Below are positions 13,601-25,758 of a stretch of DNA of 64,000 nt, in pieces. The translations under genes were made by a program, and so were the position numbers. The stretch's first letter is position 1, and each line of letters opens with the position of its first letter. Source of the DNA: Histoplasma ohiense (taxonomy: Eukaryota > Ascomycota > Eurotiomycetes > Onygenales > Ajellomycetaceae); NCBI GenBank assembly GCA_017607445.1, contig JAEVHH010000005.1:2857001-2921000 (forward strand), written 5' to 3'. The notes beneath the pieces are model-generated. The model was given only the letters and a program-made list of their open reading frames with translations, did no database searches and had not been told where the DNA came from.

Positions 13601-15624
13601 TCAGGCAAAACAGTGCGCCAAGCATTGATATCGCTGCGTCAAAGGAGCCATCAGCCAATGCCTCTCAAAGTTCACTCAAAGCTTCAGCAGCTCCTAAAAT
13701 TCGCCTCACCCCACAAGACCTCCCTCAATACGGTATGCACTAATGACCCATGACCAAAGTTGTCTATTTCAAAGTTAATATATGCTAACTTGGGAACACA
13801 GAATCTGGATTGATCGTTTTCAAGCTCATTGAAGGCCGTATGGCGCACTCCAATGTTCAACTTGAAGTTTTGATGGATGATCACGTATTCCCATCCTATA
13901 CCTCACCTCGAACAAAAACTAAAGAAGCTGTTTTTGGCGATGGTCAGCTTATACCCTCCCTCCAATCTAATTATTTTGATTCTAACCCAACAAACTTGCT
14001 AGTTGGCGATGCGTTTGTCCGTGAACTTGAAATGTCAAAAATCACTCTCCGTCTCGTTGAAAAGACGGATACCAAAGGAGAAGAGGATGGGGAACATGCT
14101 TTATCCAAGCTCACCGGACCGACACTGCCCACTCTCCAACAATGCCTGGTACGTGTCCACTGTCATTTAACTATACTTCGGGACCTTGGATATGCTGACT
14201 TATGATATTAGTACAAACCTACGGAGCTAACACTTAGATCACCCGACGGTTCGACTAGCAAAGTCACTGTCAGCTTAAAATATATTCCAGTGAAGATGAA
14301 GTTGGACCCCAGAGAAAGTATCAATAATATGGGAACACTTCGTGTCGATGTTTTGGATGCTGCCGACTTGCCTTCCGCGGATCGCAATGGATTTAGCGAT
14401 CCATACTGCAAGTTTAAGCTGAATGGCAAAGACGTTTTTAAAACCAAGGTGCAGAAGAAGACTTTGCATCCTGCGTGGAATGAATTTTTCGAGTGCTCTA
14501 TCAAGTCTAGAATTGATGCGAATCTGAGACTCGAGGTGTACGACTGGGATTTCGGTGACAGGGCGGACCACTTAGGTGGAACTGATATTAACCTTGAGCA
14601 GTTGGAACCGTTCCGTGCTACTGAAATTTCGTATCCGCTTGACGGGAAGTCTGGCGCAGTACGGCTCAAACTGCTTTTCAAGCCAGTGTATGTGATGAGA
14701 TCTCGACAAGGTTCCTCTACATTCTCTGGCACATTTGCCACTCCAGGCAAAATTGTTGGTGCGCCAGTTAAAGGAGTGGGATTGGTTGGTGGTGGTGTGG
14801 TTAAAGGTGCATCATTCATTAAACACAATCTCCTTCGTCTCGGTAGTAGCAAGGACGATGATGACAACAAGTCGATTACTTCACCAGAACCATCAGGAGG
14901 AGATAACGTCGCAGTCCCCGCCTCGGAAAATACGCCGATCGACACACCGCAGAGAGCGTCAGTCCTAGTTGACGGAGCCGCGCCTCCATTAACCCCTACC
15001 CAGAACTCCTCTCAGACACCACACAGCCGTTCTCGTAGCATTGCCTCTCAATTAAATGAGAAAATTGGACGGAGCGGTGGCAGCAAAGGCGATACCGGGA
15101 CAGCCCACTTCACCATTGTCTCCGCTGCAGGATATCCTTCCGGAGCCAATGTGCGTGTCACAGTTAAACAGATGACCTCCAGGGGCGCAAAAGAAGTGCA
15201 CAAAACCAAGGCCATAAAATCAGCTCACCACTCTGGAACGTCGACTCCTACCACGACACCTATCGTCCAGTTTGACCCGTCCCATGAAACTTTCAAGGTC
15301 TCTAATGCTGCAGCGGACGCCCAGTTCCAACTGCAAGTTAAGGATCATTCAACCTTTGGGTCAGATGATATTTTAGGTGAGGCGCTGTTCTTCGTCGATG
15401 ATCAAGGATCTAGTGCCGGAAGGGAACACACCATCAAAGTTGGCGGCGGTACAGTCACACTGAAATCTTCGTTTTCGTCTGCTGAAACTTCGTCTCTGCG
15501 TCCTGGCACTTCTCATTCGTCAACGGGTGATAAACGAGACGAAATCGACAGCCCAGAGAGGAAATCGAGAAGGAGCTTCTTGGGGAAACGATCGGTGAGC
15601 GGGACGGTGCCTAATGGGAGCTGA
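10635..15624 (+). CDS. Tricalbin-like ER-plasma membrane tether (SMP plus multiple C2)
   Basis: Six exons (10635-10781, 10858-10920, 11020-11251, 11336-13732, 13802-14148, 14212-15624) give 1532 residues, the usual tricalbin size. Seen in order: a disordered N-terminus; a long hydrophobic hairpin at about 152-185 that would anchor in the ER; an SMP lipid-transfer domain at about 205-400, with conserved surroundings such as WINSFLVKFWPIYAP; C2 domains near residues 430 (DKFGGSVDPYAVV), 573, 714 (MGKSDPYARVLLSG), 945, 1102 (NGFSDPYCKFKLNG) and 1357. Several C2s keep the SDPY Ca-binding loop; the second has LNPYG instead. The family (Tcb1-3, extended synaptotagmins) tethers cortical ER to the plasma membrane and moves lipids. 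An NGTNGTNGTNGT run sits in the linker near residue 890. The tail carries an RRSFLGKR basic patch. Confidence 0.95.
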
Positions 15625-16855
15625 TGTGAAGGCAAACTAATGGTTTATTGTTTGAGGGATGCCTGGGCCTTGTTCATTTTTATACCTTTTCCGACTCAAT
15701 GCTTAGTTTTTTCCAATTTTGTACTGGATTCAGGCTGGGTGGTATAGTCGATATGCTTTTTCTTTTCTTTTCGTTTCTTTACTTTCTTTCCTCTTTATCG
15801 CCTTCTTTTCTCGCTTCTTTTTTGTTCCGTTTTCGGGTTCAGCTTCTTTCTTTCGGCATTGGTATATCCGCTATTAGTGATTCTTGTTGTCTTTTTATAA
15901 GGACGTGTCCGCGCCATCGTTTATGCATACACATTTCTACGGATATTTTTAGTGGCCTCGTTTGCTTTGACTTCAAATATACCGTATTTGGTGCTCCTAC
16001 TATAGACTTATACTTTATCAGTGCTGAGCTACGTACAATACATCAGTGGCTAATTGTTTTTAATGGGCTCCTGTTTCAACCTCGGGGAATGAAATTTGAT
16101 ACTCGCAGGAGGCAAGTGAACCCAGGAGAGATGGGGTTGAGACCCTAAGTTGCGCCGACAAAGGACGCACAGGCAGCCAAATAATTGAGGAGCTGAAACG
16201 GAAAGGAGTATAACTCTGCGACGATCGTGCAATGATCGGGATTGTTGTCATTTAAAAAAATATTTGGGGATGCAAACATTCGCGGGGCGTGCCTTTCTAC
16301 CCGGGGGAAGCACGTAGAGGGTCACCCGATCGTGATTCAATGGGGTCTTGGTATAGATAGATACGCAGACAGAAACTTTCAGCTAACAAGCTCTGGAGTG
16401 ACAAAAAGGAAGATTCATTTCGCCCTGCAAATGATGTTCCATATCATTTTTGCACCGAAGTCCCCATGTTTAACAGGTTTAACAGGTTTGCATATACATA
16501 TCATGTTCGCCAAATCCAGTGGACCATAAAAGGAGTTGCAACGATTCGAACGAACCCACTTTCGATATGCATAAAGGGGAAAGGCTTCTTAAAACCTGAA
16601 AAAGAAAGAAAAGAAAAGAAAAGAAAAGAAAAGAAAAGAAAAGAAAAGAAAAGAAAAGAAAAGAAAAGAAAAGAAAATAACATCAATTCATCGCTGCTTG
16701 TAAGGGTGGGGTTAGGGGGAACCCAGCAAAGATAGTAGAGGGCACTTAGAAGGGAGTGAAAAAAAAAAAAAAGATAACTCGTTATGATCATTGATTAGGT
16801 CTGGGATATTAGTGTTTAGCTATGAACCATGCATGCACCCAATACCATGATGTCG
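15625..16855. other. Intergenic, convergent 3' regions
   Basis: Tricalbin 3' flank followed by the 3' flank of the RRM gene. The first 300 bp are T-rich, and the 166-codon plus-strand frame there (15648-16148) is Phe/Ser-rich low-complexity translation, not a gene. It holds the pentanucleotide array listed separately. Confidence 0.6.
16605..16677 (+). repeat. (AAAAG)n microsatellite
   Basis: About 14 near-perfect units of AAAAG in the shared 3' region of the tricalbin and RRM genes. A purine-only strand of this length is a likely length-polymorphic locus. Confidence 0.95.
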
Positions 16856-18362
16856 CTATGGAGGTGACTCCGCACGCGCAATCCGCGTCGCAGACACCGC
16901 AGCCTCAACTTCAAACCCAGCGGGGGGACCCCACCGTGACCGTATTGGCCGGAGCGCAGATTCAGCAGCACCATCGCCATTGCCAGTGCCATGGACGTCC
17001 TCCCCATCACCACTGTCCTCGCCATTGCCATCTCCATCCGTCTCCCGCTGATCCCCCTTCTTGCGCTTCTCCTCCCAGCGGTCCCGCTCAGCGGGTTTGT
17101 GCGAGTTACCGCGGGCCTTGTGGATGTGCACGCGGCTGCCCCAGACGGCGCTGACGCCGCTGAGGGCGTCGATGGCGCGCTCGGCTTCGTTGGAGGAGGC
17201 GAGGTCGACGAAGAGGTAGTAATGGTTTCCTGGCTGGGAGCGTTTGGAGGGGTGCGGGGAGATAACTTTGCTGATTGCCTCGCTGTTTTGTTTTATTTGG
17301 GGGGAGGGGATGTTCTTCAGCAGGGTGGTTTGGTGTGGAGTATAACCGAAAATTGAAGGGAGAAACAAAAAGGAAAGAAACAAAACAAGGGGGAATTGGG
17401 GATACAATAAGCTAATAATGTTGCACATACACATTGAACCCGTAAAACAATTTCCGTATCTCATAATCGGCCGTCGGCTGGTCAGGCATTCTGGGCAGGC
17501 CGCCAACGAACAGCCGGCGACCCTGCGCGCTATAATCATACCAGTGGCTTGCGGCATCGGACCGCTCCCACCGTTCAAAGGCGAATCGGGGCGGCTGCTT
17601 CTCTGGGGTGATCTTGGTCTGGTCCCTTCGTCCAAAAAGTGGCTCCTTGGACGACTTCGGGATACCTGGCTTGATTGTCACAGGGCGGCCCAGCATGTCT
17701 TTCCCGTTCAGTTCCGCCATAGCTAGGTCGGCTTGCGCCTTTGATTCCAGCTCCACGAAGCAGTATGAAGGGTTTCGTCCGGTGAAGGGATCGATTGATA
17801 TGTCGACGCGCTCGCTGTGGAGGGCGGTTAACCATGGCCGCTGATTGCAAAGGACACCAATTGGGCAAAGAAAGGGCTTGTAGGAGGGCCCTGAAGAGGA
17901 GAAGAAAGAAGGTTATGCTTACACATTGTAAACCGTCTCGCCTTCAGTGAAAAGAGCTTCTACATCTTTCTTCTTCGCCATGTACGGCATATTGCCTACA
18001 TACAGTCTCCTGCCCTCGGAAAAGGAGTTCATGGTTGGGGAATCGGTATTGCCATGGTCTCTACGAGAAGGCTTGACAGGTGTGGACGGCTTTGACCCTT
18101 CACGGCCATTATTGATGCTATTATCATGATTATGAGTACGATTATTGTTATTATTCCAGTTCCGAAATTGGGAATGGTTTCCCCGGTGCGTCATTGGGCC
18201 GCGATTGAAATCCAGCTCTCGCTCCGTAGGTCCATCATTGACAGTGTCTGGTCCTGGATTTTCCAGTCGCTTTACTCGCCAGTTTGGCGAGTTCACCCAG
18301 CGACGACTGGGTGTTGGTTTCTGCCTTGGTTCAGGATCTTGGGGTTTTGTGGTCTGCGTCAT
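16856..18362 (-). CDS. Two-RRM RNA-binding protein
   Basis: Three exons (17923-18362, 17431-17814, 16856-17282) in phase give 416 residues. Seen: a Pro/Asn-rich N-terminus (NWNNNNN, SRRDHGN); RRM1 at about 130-215 with RNP2 RRLYVGNMPY and RNP1-like NPSYCFVEL; RRM2 at about 250-345 with RRLFVGGLPR and GNHYYLFVDL; and an acidic-basic, Gly/Asp-rich tail (DGDGNGEDSGDGEDVHG). Both RRMs are interrupted by a phase-2 intron at the same structural point, between helix 1 and strand 2 (YNV/ER and FNV/EA). Start chosen: ATG at 18362. An in-frame ATG at 18461 would add about 33 residues, including a six-Lys run encoded by an 18-A tract. RNA target and ortholog are not clear, so I give no symbol. Confidence 0.87.
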
Positions 18363-18390
18363 TGTGTGTTTTGCGATCAAGATTCGGGAC

Positions 18391-18408
18391 TTTTTTTTTT
18401 TTTTTTTT
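18391..18408 (-). promoter_or_regulatory. A18 tract just upstream of RRM gene start
   Basis: Eighteen uninterrupted T on the plus strand read as A18 on the coding strand, 29 nt before the chosen ATG. If transcribed, it would be a poly(A) element in the 5' leader of an RNA-binding protein mRNA, a position used for autoregulation by some poly(A)-binding proteins. That role is inference. It could equally be a nucleosome-excluding dA:dT promoter element. Confidence 0.5.
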
Positions 18409-18894
18409 AGATTAGGTTTGGTTTGTACCAGCCCGCCTTGAGGTGAGAGACAAATTAGCAAAAGCCGCCGTGATGACTGAAAAGAACAGAAAAGGTCACT
18501 ACCAAAATTGCCATTGGTGTTGAGAGGGGATAATTGTTGAGGTAACGGGAATCAAAGGAAATCCTGACGTTTGCTTGATTGCAGGCAGGGAGCTCTGAAG
18601 AGCGACTAACAAACGTTCAAAGCTCTAGCCAACCGTTCAGAACAGGCGAGGCGGATTCTTGAGCGAGAGTTAGGATAGTTATAAATTTGATGTTTAATAT
18701 GGCCCTTGCATGAAACGAGTTGTACTGTACATTGGATGTGATTCCTTTCCAAAAAATCTGTTGATTCGAGCTGAGAGTAGTAGATTGACTGGCGACAGAA
18801 TTTTTTTAATTTTTTAATTTCTTCTATTTTATTGTATGTTTTGACGAAAAAACACTCTGTGCGGGAGGAAGCCTGGAGCATCCAAGAAAACAAC

Positions 18895-18927
<33 letters not shown>

Positions 18928-20687
18928 CGTGCCTAAAAGTCAGCCACGAGAACGGCTAGGGCTGAGTATTAACCCTAATTCCTAGTTAGTTGACTAGTTA
19001 CAAGTACTTATCTGGGCCCTCCCAGAAATCCAAAGGAGACAGCCCGCCCATCTTCCTCTGCGTCGATCGGATCAGGACAGTTTTTCGGAATAGACTTGAT
19101 CTAACATGACAATGGCTTGACTGTGTTGGGAAGTTAAAGTCCATAGTATTGAGATCTGAGTGCTGGACTTCGCTGGCAGACTGCCTTCGAGGCCAGTTCC
19201 TGCTCGCCAGAACCCGCAATAAGCAGACAATGGGGATCCCTTATTTCCCTACGGATATGGTTGTATCTGAAGGTGGTGAAGAACGGAGCTCTGCTCCCCT
19301 CGCCATGCTTGGACCATCCATTACGCCGGATGTTAGCCGCATGATATGTTAGAAGATGGATGGGGTGAATCAAAGAATCGATAGACCATGGCACATCTGG
19401 CACACTGGAGCAACTGATAACAGGACAGGGTGTGAGACATCCAGTATTGATCGTTGAATTTAATGGAATTACATTTGTGAACTTAGTATGGGGCTTGTCT
19501 CTAATTTAAATTTGAATGGGAAAAAAAGTGTATCCAGGAGGATCTTCATTGGGGTTTGTTTTTAAAAAATTTTTTTTTTCTCTCAACCAGAGCCCAGCAT
19601 CAGGGGAACGATCCTGAGCGCACGATGGTACCCTACCCTACCCGGGTATGCTCTGGGAGCGAGGGGCTATTGAGGGCGAGAATCATGCTGGCAGCTGCCA
19701 GAACGATCGATGACAGCTCAGCTCCTGGTGTTTTTTTTTATCATAGGACAGATTACTCGGTACTCCGTAGAGGGATATATAGGGAGAGAAGCCTACAACG
19801 GTTTCTTGTACGGACTCGTCAACGAAGCGGAGGTCCGTTTCGGTTAAACTTTGGGAGAACCTGGGTACCCGTTAGACATGCCTGTGAGAGAGAATAAAAA
19901 AGGGCAGCTTGATGCCGTCGCTCGAAAATAACACCCTACCCGCTTCCGTTTGCAATAACCAGTGGCGTCCAGGCCGTGGAGAATATATCACCTTTACTAG
20001 TGACAATTCGAGTATATTGAAATACCTCTTCAAGTCTTCATCTTCTCCAGCGGCTTCCATCTTCTGCCCCTGACATGGTTATCTTTTTCTATTTGAGTTT
20101 CAATCCCCGCGTTTTTCCAACTTCTCTTCGTGCTTGTGTGGAAACTCCCTGGAACAAGACGAATTGGCGTAAGCGGTCATCAATAAAATAATTATAAAGC
20201 TAAGAAAGAAGTCAGTCACCGCGTAAGTAAATTCTTGCAACGGCGGCTAAAAGAGCAAGCAACCCTCAAAGCTAGCAGTTGGCCCAAGTGTCCTCCCACG
20301 CAGCAAACCTAGGTCCTCGTCCTGCTGTGCACGCTCCATCGGCCCACACCGGCCCTTGGTGGGGAGCTGCAGCGGACAAGTGACAAGTGGCTGTCGTTGT
20401 TCCAAATTGCTGGACGTGGTTGGCGACTTGACGGTGTTGACAACTCGTCGTTCCATCACCCCCACCAATGACGCGCCAACCTGTTTTTCTCTCCCCAACA
20501 CGAAACAACAACCAACAACGACATACATCACCGCTTTTTGCCCCTCTCTTGGCCCCAACTCTTCTCTGTTGCGCCCACTGATAGTTGCAAACCTCCATTG
20601 AGCCCCTCCAGATCCCGTCATCTGTCTCCTTGTCGCTTTTCTTTGGTATTCTTCAATTTTATCGATTCCTGAATTAAAAGGTCTGTC
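18409..20687. other. Divergent intergenic region (RRM gene / UGP1)
   Basis: About 2.3 kb between two divergent starts. It includes a 29-A homopolymer (18895-18923), a TACTCCGTAG motif at 19761-19770, and CT-rich leader-like DNA from about 20450 to 20687 before the UGP1 long-isoform ATG. No coding sequence is supported. Confidence 0.55.
18895..18923 (+). repeat. A29 homopolymer
   Basis: A run of 29 A residues in the divergent promoter region. No flanking target duplication was found to mark it as a retroposon tail. Confidence 0.9.
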
Positions 20688-22662
20688 ATGGCGAACAGGG
20701 CAATTCCATCTCATCTTCGGTCCCCAAGGCCAGACACGGGGACCGCCACAGAAAGCCCCATCGAGAGAAAGCGTCATGAAAAGTCCCAGTCTCATATGGT
20801 AAGCACATGGTTGGATTTGCTTTGCTTTGTTGGTTCCTCCTATTATTTCAACCGTGCAGGATGAGTTCAATTGTCGATGTTTGTTTACTTCGTTCCCTCC
20901 TTGTCCAACGGCTTCGATTGTTGGTGAGAGAGTGAATGTGAAGCTTCTGGAATAGGGGCGGACGGGGAATGGGCAGTCCTCCTTCTACCTATTTAACATG
21001 TTGAAGTTTGAATTTCGATCTCGACTTATCTCTTGAGCATACAACATGTATCAGTTTATCCCAACATTGTGCTGCAGCTTGTTCTAGACTCTCTATCCAT
21101 CTATCTATCTTTTTATTTGAACTATAATGGAAATCCCAGTTCCCCCTGAGGAGTACTCCCCGCTGACTGATGGTGACCGTGGTGACCGTGATGTCAAGGC
21201 CTTCGAGAATGCATCTAAAAACGTTGCAGCATCACAGATGCGCAATGCCCTCAATGCCCTCGCCGATACCGTCTCGGATCCCAAGGAAAAGCGGCGTTTT
21301 GAAGCTGAGATGGACAACTTCTTCTCTCTATTTCGACGATACCTAAACGACAAGGCAAAAGGCAACGTCCTGTCCTGGGATCGCATTGCTCCCCCACAAC
21401 CAAGCCAAGTCGTCGAGTACAGTGAACTGGGGAATTCGGCTTCAGTCGACTTTTTGAAGAAGTTGGCCGTGATCAAGCTGAATGGTGGCTTGGGGACGTC
21501 GATGGGCTGTGTTGGACCCAAATCCGTCATCGAGGTTAGAGAGGGCATGTCCTTCCTGGACCTGTCTGTCCGGCAGATCGAATATCTGAACCGCACGTAC
21601 AACGTTAATGTGCCGTTTGTGCTTATGAACTCCTTCAATACCGACGAGGACACCCAGTCGATTATCAAAAAGTACGAGGGACACAACATTGACATCCTGA
21701 CGTTCAACCAATCCCGATATCCCCGCATTCTCAAGGATTCGTTATTGCCTGCCCCCAAAAGCTACCAGGCCCCCATCACGGACTGGTACCCCCCCGGTCA
21801 TGGTGACGTTTTCGAGTCACTCTATAACTCTGGGACGTTAGATAAGCTCTTGGACCGAGGAGTGGAGATTGTTTTCCTTTCCAACGCGGACAACCTGGGT
21901 GCTGTTGTCGACATGCGGATTCTGGAACACATGGTGAAGAACAAGGCCGAATATATCATGGAACTAACTGACAAGACTAAAGCCGACGTCAAGGGCGGTA
22001 CCATCATCGACTACGAGGGCCGGGCCCGCCTGCTCGAAATCGCCCAGGTGCCCAAGGAGCACGTGAACGAATTCAAATCCATCAAGAAATTCAAATATTT
22101 CAACACAAACAACATATGGATGAACCTGCGCGCCATCAAGCGCGTTGTGGAGCACAACGAGCTCGAAATGGAAATCATCCCCAACGACAAGTCCATCCCC
22201 GCAGACCGCAAAGGCGAGGCCGACATCTCTATCATCCAACTCGAAACCGCCGTCGGCGCCGCGATCCGCCACTTCAAAAACGCTCACGGCGTCAACGTCC
22301 CGCGTCGCCGCTTCTTGCCTGTCAAGACCTGCTCCGATCTCATGCTGGTCAAGTCCGACCTGTACACGCTCCAGCACGGGCAGCTGGTTATGGACCCCAA
22401 CCGGTTCGGCGGTGCGCCACTAATCAAACTAGGAAGTGATTTCAAAAAGGTTTCCGATTTCCAGAAGCGGATTCCCAGCATCCCGCGGATCCTGGAGCTC
22501 GATCACTTGACGATCAGCGGCGCGGTCAATCTAGGTCGCGGTGTGACGATGAAGGGCACGGTGATTATCGTGGCGACGGAGGGGAGCACGATTGATATCC
22601 CCCCCGGCTCCGTTCTTGAGAACGTCGTTGTGCAGGGAAGTTTGAGGATCTTGGAACACTAA
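20688..22662 (+). CDS. UGP1: UTP-glucose-1-phosphate uridylyltransferase (UDP-glucose pyrophosphorylase)
   Basis: The catalytic body is a single open exon. Preferred model: exon 1 at 20688-20798 (37 codons ending KRHEKSQSHM), intron 20799-21198, exon 2 at 21199-22662, total 524 residues. The alternative is an unspliced start at ATG 21127, giving 511 residues with a different first 24. Seen: the nucleotide-binding LNGGLGTSMGCVGPKSVIE, NQSRYPRI, WYPPGHGD, VKGGTIIDYEGRARLLE, FNTNNIWMNL, PVKTCSDLMLVKSDLY, and the left-handed beta-helix C-terminus ending SLRILEH. It makes UDP-glucose for beta-glucan, glycogen, trehalose and galactose metabolism in the cytosol. The exon-1 peptide lines up with the short basic KxHxKxxSH leader of fungal Ugp1, which favours splicing. 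Confidence 0.96.
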
Positions 22663-25600
22663 GAAGCAGTTGGAAAAGAAGAAGGAACCGAGGCTTTGAT
22701 AATGTTAATAATAACCATGAAGACCGTTCCCCCGCACGTCGCGCGTCGTCCCTTTCCACTCTCACACCGAAACACAAGAAAGTCGGATCCGCAAATTTTT
22801 TCATTTTTATATATATATTTTTCATTTTCATCGCCTGAGGGATGTTTTCAGGAGCCGAGCCAGGCATGAACTTTTTTATTTTTATTTATTTTTTTCATAT
22901 TTGTTTGATGAAACAACAAAACAAAACTGGGCGTTTTGAAAACTAAAAACTGGTCTTAGCAGGGCTGGATTGTTGTTTTTCAGTTTGCTTTAAATGTTGG
23001 TTTTTCTATCCTACCTTGCTTTCACTTTTTGCGACTGTTGTCAAAGTTTAGTTACTATACTAGTTTAAAGAGCAAGCAATCAGATCCCTAATGTTTCCAA
23101 CTTAATCCATCCTATTCATATTTTCTATTAGGCCACTGGAGCCAAAGAGCTTGATCATCAAGCAGCGTCATGCTGGTAGTAGAGGGGACAAACCCAATCC
23201 AAACCCCCCAACATTTTCCCTTTATTACCCCCTTTTATTTTTTTCCCCTCCCCTTTTCCGTGGTGTTTGACCGCCGCGTTGCATTCCTTCTCTTCCAGAA
23301 TTCTATTGCTAATTACTTGCAGGAAAAAAAATTTCTTCTAGTTTGCGGGATCTTCAGGCAGAGCTTGTTCTTCTCTCCCCTTCCCCCTTCCCGCCCGCTC
23401 CCATCTCTCTTTTTCCCGTTGATAAATCAAAGAAAAAGGATGAAGTAGTAGATGGAGCGTTGAGCAATTAAGCCAGCTGAGCAGTTGAGCAACCGAGCGA
23501 GGAGAGTGAATTCTTGCAAAAGTGACGGATTTGCAAACAAGGGAGAGGGACGCCTGCGGAGAATTTTTCGTCAACAGCGTGGGTTTCCCAAAATATACAT
23601 CTAGCGTTAAATTGTGTTAAAAAAAAAGCCCATGGGCTCCAATTAAGAAGAGTTGTTGTTTTGTGCATGAGGTAAATGGATCGAGTGATCTGGCTGCTAC
23701 CGTTTCTGAGCATCCCCCCGCCGCGAGAATCTCCGCTGTGAGGCGCCCGAGTGAGATTTAGGTTACAATGCGCATTTGGATGGATGGTAGATATGCGTTT
23801 CGCTGTGGCTGGCCGTCAAGCGAAGGAGACTCGGCGTCTCAAAAAATAGAGGAAAGCGCAGGAAGAAAATAGTAATACAGGATGTAAGTTAACTAGATTG
23901 AATTGATGTTATGTCAAGTGGGTGATCAATAGTTAGAGGGGACCCGGCGAAACGAATGAATAAATGGCGAGAGGCTTTCATCATCTTCTTTTACATGCCA
24001 GATGAGATCGACTTGTCTATCTGCCCGTTGCTTTGTAGTAGAAGGGAAGGGAAGGGAAGGGAAGGGAAGGGGAAGGTGTTTGCTGGTAACCGCTATTGCT
24101 CGGTTGATTGCCCGCTCTGCTCGTATGACGCTCGCTGGAGGGTACACAGACTATCACCATTGCGGTTCGAAGCGGAGCGTCATCCATCTCCTGGTTTGGG
24201 TCTATCTTCATGGATATAGGTACGTAGCTTCAAAGGGTATTTGAATGCCAACGACCAGGCCGGCCACCGTGCTGAAACAATGCTGCAGAGCCATAAGCCA
24301 AGAAGGAGGAGTTATGACAAACAAAACCCTTCATGCAAGCTCCATTTTTGAGCTTGTTTTCTTTTTCCGCGTCTTCTCTCCTCACTGTCCTCAGAGCTCC
24401 TCGCCAGCTGCCATGAAGCTGGAGTCTTACAAACATGCGGCTAAAAAGTTCAGCGGGTCCTTCGTGCCCAATCACGTGCGCTGTCCATCATCTCAACCAT
24501 CGCCACTCAGCCACATCACATCGTCTTCCCAACGTCGCCAACCTGCTCGAACAGCTGTCAAGCTGTTCTGGCACTTTCCACCCGCCAGTTGTATCTGATC
24601 GGGCTTGCATGCTTGCATGCTGGATCGTTATCCCAACTCTCGATGTGCAAGCCGCATCCTTTTTCTTTTTTTTGCTCCGTTTTTGACTTTTCTGTTTCCT
24701 TGGTTGATCCAACGGAACCCCCAGCTCCTGTGCCATGGTTTTCTCTTTCTTTTTTATTTTTGAGTTCTAATTTAATTTCCCGTCTTTGGGGATGTTATCG
24801 TGCATGCACGTTATACTGGACTTGTGCTGTATACGGGATGTCAACCGCTGTTGCGTTGATGTTTTAGTGGAATAGCTAATAGGATGATAGCAGGGGCGAG
24901 GGACCTCTATGCAGCGTCGTTAAACGGCGGCATGTTGGTATTTTTCTGAAGAGTCCGTCCGACTGAGCCGATCTGCTCCAGACCCAAGGTTCTCAAAGAG
25001 TTGGGCCGTCCTTTATATACCGTATACGGAATTTCGGAACAGAGCACGTGCAAGGACCTGGAAATTTAATTAATTTGGAAAATCTCCACCACGAACGGCT
25101 TTTATGGTGGAAACTATGCTTGACAGCTAAGATTTAGGCATCGGACCCAAATATTTTGTGGTGTTATACCGCGTGGACTTCTCTAGCGGGGGCAAGAGCC
25201 GACACTTCATCTTCCATTTTTTGCCCCGCCTCTTCTCGAAGTCCCGAAAGTGTCAATCAAAACTCGAACTCCTGCGGAAGATTTTGTGTCACAGCAGGAA
25301 AGAGGGAGAAATGTTATTTTTTATTTGGACCGCGCCAAGGAGATCCTTGGATTGCTTGAGGGGCCTGCGATCTCCTAATTGAATTCAGATGTTCCAACGT
25401 TTTGTCAGCCACGACAGGGCGCGACGCGAAATAACAATCCCTCTGGGATTTATCTCATTTCCACTTACTTTTTAATCCTACCATATTTTAGTTTTGAGAG
25501 AGAAAAAGTACGATTTGTTCATCAAGCATGCACCCTATTCTCTGCAAAAATCCTGCAAGAAGGTCGAGACATCTGCGAAGGCCCTTAAAACTATTTTGTG

Positions 25601-25758
25601 AGAGTTGCTTTTTCTTCTGTGTGCGAACCACGTATTATTATGCCTCCATTGTTTTGATTCGGCTTCTAATTCACCTTAATCAATTGAAAACATTTCGCCT
25701 ATTCCGCCCCCTCATTTTCACCTTCGAATAGTCATATCATATATCCACGTCAAAAGGC
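22663..25758. other. Intergenic, 3.1 kb
   Basis: UGP1 3' flank (T-rich to about 23100), then mixed DNA with no supportable gene. It contains the (GGGAA)n array at 24041-24074, a GCTTGCATGCTTGCATGC repeat near 24604-24621 and a GTGCATGCAC palindrome near 24800. The region before 25759 is the promoter of the secreted-protein gene. Confidence 0.5.
24041..24074 (+). repeat. (GGGAA)n microsatellite
   Basis: About six consecutive GAAGG/GGGAA units in intergenic DNA. Confidence 0.9.

Noticed and set aside
15648..16148. Hydrophobic 166-codon plus-strand frame after tricalbin
   Set aside because: Phe/Ser/Leu composition follows from T-rich 3' UTR sequence; no domain and no homology recognised.
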